A stretch of DNA of 64,000 nucleotides. It comes from Giardia muris. Taxonomy: Eukaryota; Fornicata; Diplomonadida; Hexamitidae. Position 1 is the first letter of the stretch. Each line of letters begins with the position of its first letter. Where the stretch lies: the NCBI GenBank assembly GCA_006247105.1, contig CM016925.1:2418001-2482000 (forward strand), in the 5' to 3' direction. The position numbers were made by a program, and so were the translations under genes. Below, one piece after another: positions 43,353 to 51,965 of the stretch. The notes under the pieces were generated by a model. The model was not told the origin of the DNA. It searched no databases and saw only the letters and a program-made list of their open reading frames with translations.

Positions 43353-43357
43353 TGAAC
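43351..43357 (+). terminator. AGTRAAY polyadenylation-type signal at C-x-C protein 2 stop
   Basis: AGTGAAC overlaps the TAG stop by two bases. Confidence 0.55.
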
Positions 43358-43371
43358 GGAGAGAAATCAAA

Positions 43372-43920
43372 ATGACTACCGCGGAGAACATCTCGCACAT
43401 CCGGCATCTCCCGATGCACGCCCGTAGCTGCCCCTACTACATGGGCGAGGATTGCACGTGTGGGATCGGAAACCATAACCCTCTCGAGTGCATGCCCGCG
43501 CGCACCTTTGCCGCGACTGACCGCGTGATCCCTTCGACCCGTTCCACCATCACCTACCTTAACATCCCCCTTGTACGCCCACGAGTCCAACACAACGAGG
43601 ATTACGCTTGTCTTGAGAATACCATCTCGGCAGACATCGAGGTCAATATGAGGACTACCAATTATACGGATACGAGCAGTTTAGCTCATACTCAGAAGGG
43701 TACGCGCATGGTGGTCCCATATCCTGGTGCTCCCATACGAAATGATCTTCCTAGAGTATATCAGGATCCTAGATATATACGTGATGAAGCTGAATTAGAG
43801 CGTCTTGAGAGATCAGGACCGCCTTTTCGCGGCGCATTCTATAGGCATGGAGACGTTAGCGGTCCAGAAGGAATCACCAACGGCTTCTGGCCACGGGGCC
43901 GAAAGGATGACTCGAAATGA
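43372..43920 (+). CDS. C-x-C signature protein 3
   Basis: A 182-residue protein. The signature H16-x3-C20-P, then C28-T-C30-G, is in the first 31 residues. The rest is polar and proline-rich with scattered Tyr/Arg (VVPYPGAPIRNDLPRVY), and looks extended, not globular. It ends RGRKDDSK. Start chosen at the ATG after GAAATCAAA; the same frame is open into the previous gene. No enzyme motif or membrane segment. Together with its neighbours it seems to belong to a local family. Confidence 0.75.
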   Translation: MTTAENISHIRHLPMHARSCPYYMGEDCTCGIGNHNPLECMPARTFAATDRVIPSTRSTITYLNIPLVRPRVQHNEDYACLENTISADIEVNMRTTNYTDTSSLAHTQKGTRMVVPYPGAPIRNDLPRVYQDPRYIRDEAELERLERSGPPFRGAFYRHGDVSGPEGITNGFWPRGRKDDSK

Positions 43921-43947
43921 TCTTCCTTCTCTCTCGGAGTAAAAAAG

Positions 43948-44274
43948 ATGCAACCAGTTGCATTGAACCCATATTTCCATATCCAAGGCTTCAAGGTTAT
44001 CCCTTCACAGGAGGGCGGACGTGCCTCACAGGCCAACCCTTCCCACCAGAGATGTATGGAGACTCAATACAGACTTCAGCATCCAGTCTATGACATACAA
44101 AGCAATGAAGTGGTCAAGTACTCTCTTACTCCAGATAAGAGATTAAGGCCATATGCCTACGCCACGTCTCAGGACGCCACCCTAGACATGACGAATAGGA
44201 AGGTCTGTACCGCCAATCTTGGCCTACTTCCTGTTTACTCGGGTGCTCGTGTAATCAGTGTTGGACCAGAGTGA
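43948..44274 (+). CDS. Small protein related to the C-x-C cluster, signature absent
   Basis: A 108-residue protein with an extended, polar sequence. It lacks the N-terminal C-x-C element. It shares the short string VYDIQxN (about residues 47-53) with the following gene (PDVYDIQTN), which ties it to the cluster. The ATG follows AGTAAAAAAG and AGTGAAT overlaps the TGA. It could have lost the Cys head by partial duplication. I do not recognise any function. Confidence 0.65.
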   Translation: MQPVALNPYFHIQGFKVIPSQEGGRASQANPSHQRCMETQYRLQHPVYDIQSNEVVKYSLTPDKRLRPYAYATSQDATLDMTNRKVCTANLGLLPVYSGARVISVGPE

Positions 44275-44276
44275 AT
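44270..44276 (+). terminator. AGTRAAY polyadenylation-type signal at small cluster gene stop
   Basis: AGTGAAT contains the TGA stop of the 108-residue gene. Confidence 0.55.
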
Positions 44277-44312
44277 CTCCCGCCAAATGACAAGATAAAA
44301 AAAAGAGGTGAT

Positions 44313-44951
44313 ATGAGTCGTCAAGCAGTCATGTACCGCCGGAGTGATGCTCTTGGGCCCGTCCAGCATACCCATAGCTGCCCAATCAAGACCGCTGGGG
44401 TTTGCACTTGTGGTGCCACCATCGAGTGCCCGCCCGGTTGGCTTCCACCACCCCCCGTCGATTGTAAGAAGCTAATTCGTCCCATTCGTCCAATGGTAGC
44501 ACATACATCCTTACCCCCTGACTGTTCAAATCCGGATCCAGAGCGTTATTTCCGACTCCCACCCCCTGATGTCTATGATATTCAAACAAACATCAGTTGT
44601 ACCCCTGTTGATCGAGACTTCGAGGAATCCTATGATAGACGTACATATCGTTGTAGAGATCTTCGTGAGACCATCGAGCCTGGTTGTCGCCTCACACATA
44701 CACATACCGGACGCGTCTCTAACTTCCGCGTCAATAATACCGTCCCACCTGGCCGCCGTCCCGTCTGTTTGGATGCGCCTCCTCCTTTCAATGAGGTTCC
44801 TGTTGTTTATTGTCCTCATAGTTCCAAATCAGTAGAACCACAATACGTCATCCAGCACAAGACGGTTAATGGGACGACCTACTACGATTGCGCCGACCCA
44901 ATAGACACAAAAAGGGTGTATGAGGCGACACGGACAGCTCTCATGATGTAA
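44313..44951 (+). CDS. C-x-C signature protein 4
   Basis: A 212-residue protein with the clearest signature: H21-x-C23-P, C31-T-C33-G, plus C38-P. The rest is Pro/Arg/Cys-rich extended sequence (PPPDVYDIQTN; GCRLTHTHTGRVSNFRVNN; QYVIQHKTVNGTTYYDCADP). I selected the ATG at 44313 because it follows a long A-rich tract (ATAAAAAAAAGAGG...) and yields an N-terminus in line with its neighbours; the in-frame ATG at 44271 (near its TAG-free lead) overlaps the previous stop. No known domain. Confidence 0.75.
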   Translation: MSRQAVMYRRSDALGPVQHTHSCPIKTAGVCTCGATIECPPGWLPPPPVDCKKLIRPIRPMVAHTSLPPDCSNPDPERYFRLPPPDVYDIQTNISCTPVDRDFEESYDRRTYRCRDLRETIEPGCRLTHTHTGRVSNFRVNNTVPPGRRPVCLDAPPPFNEVPVVYCPHSSKSVEPQYVIQHKTVNGTTYYDCADPIDTKRVYEATRTALMM

Positions 44952-44970
44952 ATCTCATCCCCAGGAAAAA

Positions 44971-46032
44971 ATGCAATGCACCAATGGCATGTGCGCCTGC
45001 TCCTGCCCTGAGCCCAGACCAGCGTCGGTGTGCACGACACAGCCCGCTCCCTCGAGTATGCCACGTGATCCCGAGCTCAAACCCGTCCCCACCTCCTCCA
45101 CTCACGTTCCGCGCGCCAAGAGTAACACTTGCGAGTATAGATATGTCCGTCCACGCAATCCACCCATCACCACCGCGCCCCTATTGTCCGTCCCGAACGT
45201 CTACCAATACCGATGTCCCTCCGAGGCAGGTGGTCTTACTACTGATGAAATCAAAGGTCGTACCATTCGACCAGACCCGTATCCGGATCTACGTCATGAC
45301 TTTCCTCCCGAGGGTACTGCTCCAACACACGTCTTCCGTGCCTGCGATTATCGAATGGGACACCCAAGCATGACTGGTTGGCGTCAAACTTTACACGTCC
45401 GGTATGCCCCCGAAAAGTCCGACTTAGCGGAGATACGGCGTGAGCAGACATACCACTCCCATCTACCGGAGAGTAATTGCCGTTGGCGTCCGGACCTGGC
45501 GTATAGCGATCGTCGGCCACGACACTCGGGAAGGACTGGGGATGAACATCCAGATACACCCGGATATAAGTGCATGTATACCGACGCGTACGAGCGCCCC
45601 TACGCAAACCTCAAGAGCAAGCTTCGGGAGACGGCGGATGATTACGATCCATGCACTTGCTCATTGACGGCGACTGCAAAGAGACGGACGTACGTCTCCT
45701 ACCCGAGTAACCATCCGTCTGCGTATGGAGATTATGCCGGCTGCCACCGTGCAAAGGAGAGGAACGCGCCAATCTACGTCCAGAACACGCCGGTGCATAC
45801 AATTGGGAAGACTCTCACTCCTAACGAGGCCAGTACCTTGCCATACCTGAGCAGTAAGTATAGTCTATCCCACGACAACACGCTCCCCCAGACCTTTAAG
45901 CAGCGTGGACGAGATTATAACGCAGAGCGTCTTTCCACCCTCATTGCTAAGGGCCTTTCCGAGGGGATGACTCTGCCTCCAGCCTGCATAACCCCGTTAG
46001 GCACCTGCTCATGCACAGTGGCTGGGGTCTAA
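44971..46032 (+). CDS. C-x-C signature protein 5
   Basis: A 353-residue protein. The Cys element is at the very start (C3, C8-A-C10-S-C12-P) and a second one closes the protein (ACITPLGTCSCTVAG, i.e. C-x6-C-x-C). A third pair, DPCTCS, lies near residue 228. The body is extended, with many Tyr, Pro, Arg and His (for example YVSYPSNHPSAYGDYAG). The ATG follows CCAGGAAAAA. As the last member of the cluster it is followed by 222 bp before the next convincing gene. Cysteine placement at both ends may reflect zinc or disulphide linkage between partners. Confidence 0.75.
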   Translation: MQCTNGMCACSCPEPRPASVCTTQPAPSSMPRDPELKPVPTSSTHVPRAKSNTCEYRYVRPRNPPITTAPLLSVPNVYQYRCPSEAGGLTTDEIKGRTIRPDPYPDLRHDFPPEGTAPTHVFRACDYRMGHPSMTGWRQTLHVRYAPEKSDLAEIRREQTYHSHLPESNCRWRPDLAYSDRRPRHSGRTGDEHPDTPGYKCMYTDAYERPYANLKSKLRETADDYDPCTCSLTATAKRRTYVSYPSNHPSAYGDYAGCHRAKERNAPIYVQNTPVHTIGKTLTPNEASTLPYLSSKYSLSHDNTLPQTFKQRGRDYNAERLSTLIAKGLSEGMTLPPACITPLGTCSCTVAGV

Positions 46033-46065
46033 ATATTCTAGAGCGGGCTAGGAGCGTACGTGTAA

Positions 46066-46263
46066 ATGGCACGCACCGCGTTATATCGTATCAGCATGGC
46101 TTTCAGTGCATGGTGTGGGAAGCCATATTATCTTTATTGTGATTATGACTCTTTAGATATCAATAAGCGTATTGGCACCGAGTTTACCGTCGGCATCGAT
46201 CCAGTCTTAGACAAGGAAGACTCTTCATGCTCTCTACTTCATAGCGCTATACGATTACTCTGA
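46066..46263 (+). CDS. Possible small protein, weak
   Basis: A 65-codon frame beginning with ATG after GTGTAA. The translation (MARTALYRISMAFSAWCGKPYY...) has no family resemblance and its last 9 bp overlap the convergent gene's 3' end. It may be spurious. It is listed because the 222-bp interval is otherwise empty and short genes occur in this genome. Confidence 0.2.
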   Translation: MARTALYRISMAFSAWCGKPYYLYCDYDSLDINKRIGTEFTVGIDPVLDKEDSSCSLLHSAIRLL

Positions 46264-47436
46264 AGGGTTGAAGGCTTGAAGCTCCCTCTCAATCTGTTGC
46301 TCTGCAAGGCGTTGCTCAGTGAGGAGCTTCTGCTCATATCCATCATCATCATGATGGAACCGTCTGAAAAGCTCAAGAGCGGTAGCGCTTGTAGCTCGAG
46401 CATGATGAGGCTCACCTTCCTTTCTATAGCATTGAGAAAGCATAAGCCAAGCCTTCATATATAACCGGCAAAGAATCACTGCAGCCTGAAGTACTTCAAG
46501 AGAACGGCGGGGTGGATGATTGGGCAAGCGTTTCAGAGTAATCGCGACATTTGTGTGCAAGGTTGAGAGTTCGAGCTGTAGAAGCGTATAGGCGGTAACG
46601 CCTTGTGCTTGATCCGCCGTGATATGAAAGCGGGTATCTGTAGCATGGGAACGGATTGCGGAACAACACTCAATGATGAAATCTTTAGTAATCGTCAGTT
46701 CCTCATCTCTACTTACCGTCTCATCGCTTGGTTCACGCCGTAGATACATCTTATATATTAATGCTTGAATCGGCAACGACTTAGAGGAGACCAAGAAGTC
46801 ACGGTCCACAGATGCCTTAACAGTCCGTAAGTAACTTGCACTCTTCTCAATGAGTTCCTTATACCCATGTAGGACGGCCTGGATAGGGGTTATCCCAGTC
46901 TCCGATACGGCTTTGGATAAGACATCAAGCTCTTCCTTTAACCGTTTCCGTTCTAAACGGCTACTGTTCAGAAGATTAAAGACTAGTCCCCACTCCATCA
47001 GGATTGGTGATAACAATGATATTGGACTCAGACGTGTTAGGGACTGAGTGGTCCCACTCATCTCCATCGCGGCTGGTGGCACCAGCTCCCGTAACCATAC
47101 ACGAACGATGACGGGCTCCTCAGGCCAGCTGATACTCTTAACTATGTGAGATATTGAAACTTCATCCAATTGAGAAGAGTGAAAGATGGGTTTCAGATCA
47201 ATAGGGATGGAGTCATCCGTCTCTATCTCGGAGAGGTAGACTTCATATTCTCGAGACTTCAAGACCGAACCACCTGGACGGATGACAGTCACCTCGAACC
47301 TTGCCATACACTCCTTCATGGCTAATGGAATTGGGGTTCCTGGATACTTTATGGTCTTCAGAATGTCCCCTTCCGGGTGCTCGAGACGCATAGTCAACTC
47401 ACTGGTCTCAGACTTCACATCTGGCAATGATTCCAT
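46255..47436 (-). CDS. Unknown protein, possibly FKBP-like with C-terminal TPR-like helices
   Basis: A 393-residue protein. Residues about 10-110 are beta-rich with order reminiscent of a degenerate FKBP domain (GDILKTIKYPGTPIPLAMKECMARFEVTVI, then a Glu-Tyr-Glu-Val stretch). The remaining helices, especially about 260-390 (ALIYKMYLRRE; CRLYMKAWLMLSQCYRKEGEPHHARATSATALELF), look like TPR units. FKBP-TPR proteins are Hsp90 or dynein-assembly co-chaperones, but the match is too weak to assign. The ATG at 47436 follows GCACAAA. Upstream, 53 bp separate it from the ankyrin gene, which is on the same strand. Confidence 0.6.
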   Translation of the reverse strand: MESLPDVKSETSELTMRLEHPEGDILKTIKYPGTPIPLAMKECMARFEVTVIRPGGSVLKSREYEVYLSEIETDDSIPIDLKPIFHSSQLDEVSISHIVKSISWPEEPVIVRVWLRELVPPAAMEMSGTTQSLTRLSPISLLSPILMEWGLVFNLLNSSRLERKRLKEELDVLSKAVSETGITPIQAVLHGYKELIEKSASYLRTVKASVDRDFLVSSKSLPIQALIYKMYLRREPSDETVSRDEELTITKDFIIECCSAIRSHATDTRFHITADQAQGVTAYTLLQLELSTLHTNVAITLKRLPNHPPRRSLEVLQAAVILCRLYMKAWLMLSQCYRKEGEPHHARATSATALELFRRFHHDDDGYEQKLLTEQRLAEQQIERELQAFNPSE

Positions 47437-47489
47437 TTTGTGCATGTAACTTAATGACGTTCACTCCGACTCCGACTCCTTCCGACCAG

Positions 47490-49913
47490 TCAAAGGCTGA
47501 ATAGCGTCACGAGGCTCTTAATGTCCGCAGATGAGCTCAAGTAAGCTGGAGAGGAGACAAACCCATATGTCAATTGTCCTTCATATGGAAGCAATACTCG
47601 AACACATTCCACGGCACCCACCTTGCATGCAAGACACAGGGCTGTGAGGTCATCCCCATCCGGACAAAGATCATTAGTGCGCTGACCGGCTTCTTGTGAA
47701 ACTAGAAGCTCACATAGCCGTGCCCTATTGCTTCGTGCCGCCTTCATTAGCGCCGTCTCTCCACAACGATCCTGATATCTCGCCTCCCACTGTAGTAGAA
47801 GAACCGCGCAGTCGTAGAACCCCGACTCCGAAGCCATCATCAATGCCGTCACTCCAGACTCATCGGTGAGTCCTGCTTGATGCGGCACTAGTGCCCGCAC
47901 TGCAATGAGATCGTTTCGTCGCACGGCACTCATCAGCTCAGTGAATCGTCCGGTGGAAACATTGACGATTTGTCGCTGGTACTTGTAATTTCCTAGGTAA
48001 TTTGGATGGTCAGTCGGACTATCCGATTGAATACCCTGCTGCATGATGCATTCCTCAGTCTTAAAGGCTCCTGAGGCAATCATTGAACGGAGAGATGCCC
48101 CCATCCCGGAAAAGTCCGGTTGAGATACAGGACTAGTTGGGTCTGGAGGCAAACGAAGGACTTCGTCCTGCATATATGCCTGATTGTCGGCCAGACTACG
48201 GTCCTCGTCACGCCGTTCGTCGGTAGAAGCATCGGTCAGCGCAAGTTCGTCTGTGTTAGCCTCTTCCCACTCCTTGGCCGTTGGTCTTGGGAGCGCTGGA
48301 TACGGCCTAGCAAGCTTCTCTGGGTAGACGTCTGGCAACTCCGAGGTACGAATGCTTTGCTCCATCGCTTGTTCCACGGTTCCACAAGGGGTCTCCTTCT
48401 CTTGATACACCTCCTGATGACTTTCATAGAGGCCAGATAGCTTGTCTGATGACGGGGCTTGTTGGAAGCCTTCATTAAAGTCATAATCGTAGTCCTCATC
48501 GGGCGGTGGTTCTACGCGAATATCTCTCTCATCAGAATAAGATCTTTTCATCCCAATGATAGGAGTGCTTTGGGCGAGACTATTTTGCAAGGAACGGGCG
48601 ACAGACTCATACATCGCATCGACGTTCGCCTGAGCCGTTACTTGCAGCTCTTCCGCCTCATGTAGCTTACGGCGTGCCTGGTTTTCGATATTAAGCGAGG
48701 CACGAAGAGAAGTCTCTGCGGCAGCTAAAAGGGACTTAGCCTCTGTGAGTTGGCTCGCCATAGCAACATGAAGCGTTGGCTTTCCAGTCTCCCTAGCGAC
48801 GTAGTCATCAAGAGTGTTGACATGGTCGACGGGTTGCGCTCCTGAGATCTTATCCAGAAGCGTATTGACGAGCATCCGAGTCCCAATGACAGCATCCATC
48901 GCGTTCTCCGTCGCACGACTATTAATGGTCTGCTGTGTCGCAAGTAAAGACGTTTGGCCAGAACGCTTAAGTTCTTCCGAATTCCCTAAAGTGCTGGCTG
49001 AAAGTGCATTGTTCGAGCCCTGGTTCAGAGACTCATGATAGTTTGCAATGGCTGCGGAGTGCGTTAGAAAGTCGTCGCGCGTCTCATTTGATTGGATCAC
49101 CAACGCACGAGTAGGTGGGGGAAGGGTATGCGTGGATTCGGCGGCAGTCGGGATGAGTTTGTGCTCCGTTATCGAATGCTTGGTTAGGAGCTTCCTATGG
49201 TATCCCTCGGATAGTTGTGAGGCTGGAATGGTATCCATATTGGTTCGGGACTTGGTCACAGGATCTGGACTAAGACAGAACTGAGCATCATTCTGCGCTT
49301 TGGCACTCCCAGTTATAGGGCTATAAATGGCCGTTGCCAGCCCGAAGGTGGAGCTACCTAGGCTTCCCATCGATGCCCTAGATGCTTGCAAGATAGAGAC
49401 CATCTCCTGATCCATATTCCCAACGGCGACCTCCAGAGCCCCGTCGATTGTCTCCCGGCTGATAGGCATCAGGCGAAGCATCAACTTGACAGCTTCGTAC
49501 TGCTTGGCGGCGACGGCATAGACAAGAGCTGACGCGCCTCGTCTGTCATGCCACTGAGTCGAGTATTGGATGAGACACTGGACCATGTCTGCATCCCCCA
49601 ATTCTGCCGCACGAATAAGGCAAGTATTCCCATTAGCAAGGAAGACGTGACTTTCAAGGGGAGCAAGTGCCTGAACGATCGATTTATGCCCCTCGCGCGC
49701 GGCAACACTAAACGCTGTGTCTCCTAGCGAGTTGATGAGCCCGCTCTCGTGATTCATCAGGCACTTCACGAGTGGGAGGTTGTTCATGCGGGCCGCGACG
49801 ATGAGGGCGGTGTCTCCAACGTCGTTACGCATTCCCGCGCATTGTGCTGCGTTATGCTCGACGTAGGACAAATTCCCGTTGGTGACCGCGTCAAACCACA
49901 GATTCGCGCTCAT
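47490..49913 (-). CDS. Ankyrin repeat protein (Protein 21.1-like) 1
   Basis: An 807-residue protein with two ankyrin blocks: residues about 30-190 (GDTALIVAARMNNLPLVKCL; GNTCLIRAAELGDADMV) and about 670-800 (GVTALMMASESGFYDCAVLL; GETALMKAARSNRARLCELL). Between them lie a disordered stretch, a coiled coil about 390-450 (ASQLTEAKSLLAAAETSLRA) and an acidic run (PPPDEDYDYDFNEG). The repeat style, with E-A-G before each unit, is that of the Giardia 21.1 proteins, which probably act as scaffolds. The start follows GAATAAATA. Its start is 3 bp from the next upstream gene's stop. Function unknown. Confidence 0.85.
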   Translation of the reverse strand: MSANLWFDAVTNGNLSYVEHNAAQCAGMRNDVGDTALIVAARMNNLPLVKCLMNHESGLINSLGDTAFSVAAREGHKSIVQALAPLESHVFLANGNTCLIRAAELGDADMVQCLIQYSTQWHDRRGASALVYAVAAKQYEAVKLMLRLMPISRETIDGALEVAVGNMDQEMVSILQASRASMGSLGSSTFGLATAIYSPITGSAKAQNDAQFCLSPDPVTKSRTNMDTIPASQLSEGYHRKLLTKHSITEHKLIPTAAESTHTLPPPTRALVIQSNETRDDFLTHSAAIANYHESLNQGSNNALSASTLGNSEELKRSGQTSLLATQQTINSRATENAMDAVIGTRMLVNTLLDKISGAQPVDHVNTLDDYVARETGKPTLHVAMASQLTEAKSLLAAAETSLRASLNIENQARRKLHEAEELQVTAQANVDAMYESVARSLQNSLAQSTPIIGMKRSYSDERDIRVEPPPDEDYDYDFNEGFQQAPSSDKLSGLYESHQEVYQEKETPCGTVEQAMEQSIRTSELPDVYPEKLARPYPALPRPTAKEWEEANTDELALTDASTDERRDEDRSLADNQAYMQDEVLRLPPDPTSPVSQPDFSGMGASLRSMIASGAFKTEECIMQQGIQSDSPTDHPNYLGNYKYQRQIVNVSTGRFTELMSAVRRNDLIAVRALVPHQAGLTDESGVTALMMASESGFYDCAVLLLQWEARYQDRCGETALMKAARSNRARLCELLVSQEAGQRTNDLCPDGDDLTALCLACKVGAVECVRVLLPYEGQLTYGFVSSPAYLSSSADIKSLVTLFSL

Positions 49914-49916
49914 TAT

Positions 49917-51965
49917 TTATTCGACCCTCCTCGGGTCTCCTTCTTGGGCTAAGAGCAGGGCATACAGCTCCGGGTACTGTTGTCGGCGGCATTTGATGAG
50001 AGCTGTGGCCCCATTCCGCATCTTCAGGTCTGCTTCGCGCGGGGCAAGAATTGTGGCAGCCTCAAGGTGTCCATGCTCAACGGCCTTGATGAGGGCCGTT
50101 GTCCCATCACGTGTCTGGCGACGCACCTCACGCTCCAATAGAAGTCTGATAATATCGCAGTGATTGTTGCGTGCAGCAGACATGAGTGCTGTCCAGCCAT
50201 CGTTCCGGCTCATCCCCGCTTCCTGCTGGGCGAGCATAATACAGATATCCGTATGTCCGTTGAGTGCTGCTTCCATGAGAGCGGTCTTCCCAGAAAAGCT
50301 CGCCTTACCGGCCTGATACTTTGCTAGTGCGCTGACGACGTCTGTATGCCCAGCTGCTGCAGCCTTCATGAGAGCTGTTTCTCCAACGTTATTTGAGACT
50401 CCTGCTTGAGTCCCGACGAGCGCAAGTACAGAATGCAAGTCTCCTGCAGCTGCTGCAACGATAAGCTTAGTATTTCCATCCACATCTCTTGTACTAATGC
50501 TTGCGGCTAAAGCCTCTGCTGACAAGTCCTTCGGAGTCAACGTTGAGAGGAGGGTTGTCGTCTGAAGCATACTTGACGTCATAGAAAGAGCCTCTGACGG
50601 CTGCGCAGATGCTAGGATGAGCTTCTCGCGTAATATAGCGCACTCCGCATTCTTCTCGGCGACCTGAGCATCCAATTCCGAAATACGCTTACCAGTTTCC
50701 TGACCCGCTTGGGTGAGCCTTTGCACTTGAGCATTCAGATCGGAAATCGTCCCAAGTAGGGCCGTGTTCTGCTCCTGCACTGAAACCTGTGACTTAAGAA
50801 GAGAGTTGATCGTATCCTGCGCACTTTGAAGCTTATTCTCGAGCTCAAGAGCCTTCGCCTCTGCCGCTTCTGAGCGCACAATGATAGCCGTACGTTCATC
50901 CTGTTGGGTGGCTAGTTGGTTGGTGACCACCAAGGAGCGCGTGGCGATCGCGTCCCCGGTTAGTTTGACCAGCTCCGCCGTATTTTGCTCCAGTCCAGTG
51001 ATTCTCGCTTGTAAGCGCAAGATCTCTTCATCCTTTTCACGAACCTTGTCGTTCAGGATGGTAATGTGGAAGCTCTGGTCAGACATTTCGCGCATCTCCA
51101 ACAACTCTGCACGCACAGCCTGTAGTTCGTGCGTTAACCCATCTATTCTTTCATCCTTCTCGCCGAGTTCTTGCACAAGCTTCCTGTTCTCGGCTTGAAG
51201 AGATGTTACCGATTCGAGTGCCGTTTGGAATTGAGAGAGAAGAGAGTCGTTCTGCTCTTTTAGACGCTTACACTCGTTGCTTACCTTCTGGGGGCTCTCC
51301 ACTGTTGATTCCGGAGGTATAGTTATGGAAGGAGAAGGGTCAACCGAGGCTAGCTGTGACGAAAGAAATCTCGGTTGAGGGAGGGATAGATCCATTTCGG
51401 TTGTAGGGGAGTTTGTACCCTTCGTCATCTGTTCTACTGGTGGTGTGGGTGCGACTGGCTTATCAATTCCGTAAAACTTGGGGGGTGGAGGTATTGAAAC
51501 GGCAACGGGACTATAATGTGTCACTCCAACGATGAGTGCAGCGAGATCCTCCAGATTAAGCGAGCTGGCAAGGGCGGCAGCCGTTTGCCCGGAATTGTTC
51601 ATATCTATACGATAACGGTCAGCAAGGTTGGTTACGCACTCGCGCGCTCCAACTCGTACGGCCCAATGAAGAGGTGTGTCACCAGACATCGTGCGAAGAC
51701 TACCCTCCAAAGGTAGAAGGACCGCGGTGACGTCCCAACGATCATGGTCAATGGAATAGTGGATGGCCGCCTTCCCAGAGTTAGTCGTATAACCAGCCTC
51801 ATTGCTACACAAGTTCTTAACAACCTCTAAATGCCCGGCATTGGCGGCGATCATGAGTGCGGTCAGCCCGTCAGAGCGCCGCTTCGTCGCTTGGAAGGTG
51901 CTATTGGCGGCGATGTACTGCAAATCTCCACGTTCAGCCGCTTCAAACCAAGCATCAAGATTCAT
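49917..51965 (-). CDS. Ankyrin repeat protein (Protein 21.1-like) 2, with central coiled coil
   Basis: A 682-residue protein. The N-terminal ankyrin block is at about 30-150 (GLTALMIAANAGHLEVVKNL), followed by a Pro-rich linker (ISIPPPPKFYG). A long coiled coil fills about 230-450 (LKEQNDSLLSQFQTALESV onward), and the C-terminal ankyrin block about 495-675 (GETALMKAAAAGHTDVVSAL; GKTALMEAALNGHTDICIML; GWTALMSAARNNHCDIIRLL). The N-terminal ATG overlaps the 3' end of the ankyrin-RING gene by 11 bp. Like its neighbours it may be a cytoskeletal scaffold. A single ankyrin-coil-ankyrin plan is shared with the gene at 53137. Confidence 0.87.
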   Translation of the reverse strand: MNLDAWFEAAERGDLQYIAANSTFQATKRRSDGLTALMIAANAGHLEVVKNLCSNEAGYTTNSGKAAIHYSIDHDRWDVTAVLLPLEGSLRTMSGDTPLHWAVRVGARECVTNLADRYRIDMNNSGQTAAALASSLNLEDLAALIVGVTHYSPVAVSIPPPPKFYGIDKPVAPTPPVEQMTKGTNSPTTEMDLSLPQPRFLSSQLASVDPSPSITIPPESTVESPQKVSNECKRLKEQNDSLLSQFQTALESVTSLQAENRKLVQELGEKDERIDGLTHELQAVRAELLEMREMSDQSFHITILNDKVREKDEEILRLQARITGLEQNTAELVKLTGDAIATRSLVVTNQLATQQDERTAIIVRSEAAEAKALELENKLQSAQDTINSLLKSQVSVQEQNTALLGTISDLNAQVQRLTQAGQETGKRISELDAQVAEKNAECAILREKLILASAQPSEALSMTSSMLQTTTLLSTLTPKDLSAEALAASISTRDVDGNTKLIVAAAAGDLHSVLALVGTQAGVSNNVGETALMKAAAAGHTDVVSALAKYQAGKASFSGKTALMEAALNGHTDICIMLAQQEAGMSRNDGWTALMSAARNNHCDIIRLLLEREVRRQTRDGTTALIKAVEHGHLEAATILAPREADLKMRNGATALIKCRRQQYPELYALLLAQEGDPRRVE

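Noticed and set aside
42114..43593. Several minus-strand frames across the C-x-C cluster
   Set aside because: They mirror the plus-strand genes, have no A-rich start context, and their translations are low-complexity shadows.
44271..44312. Upstream in-frame ATG of C-x-C protein 4
   Set aside because: Overlaps the previous stop codon; the A-rich tract lies between the two ATGs and points to 44313.
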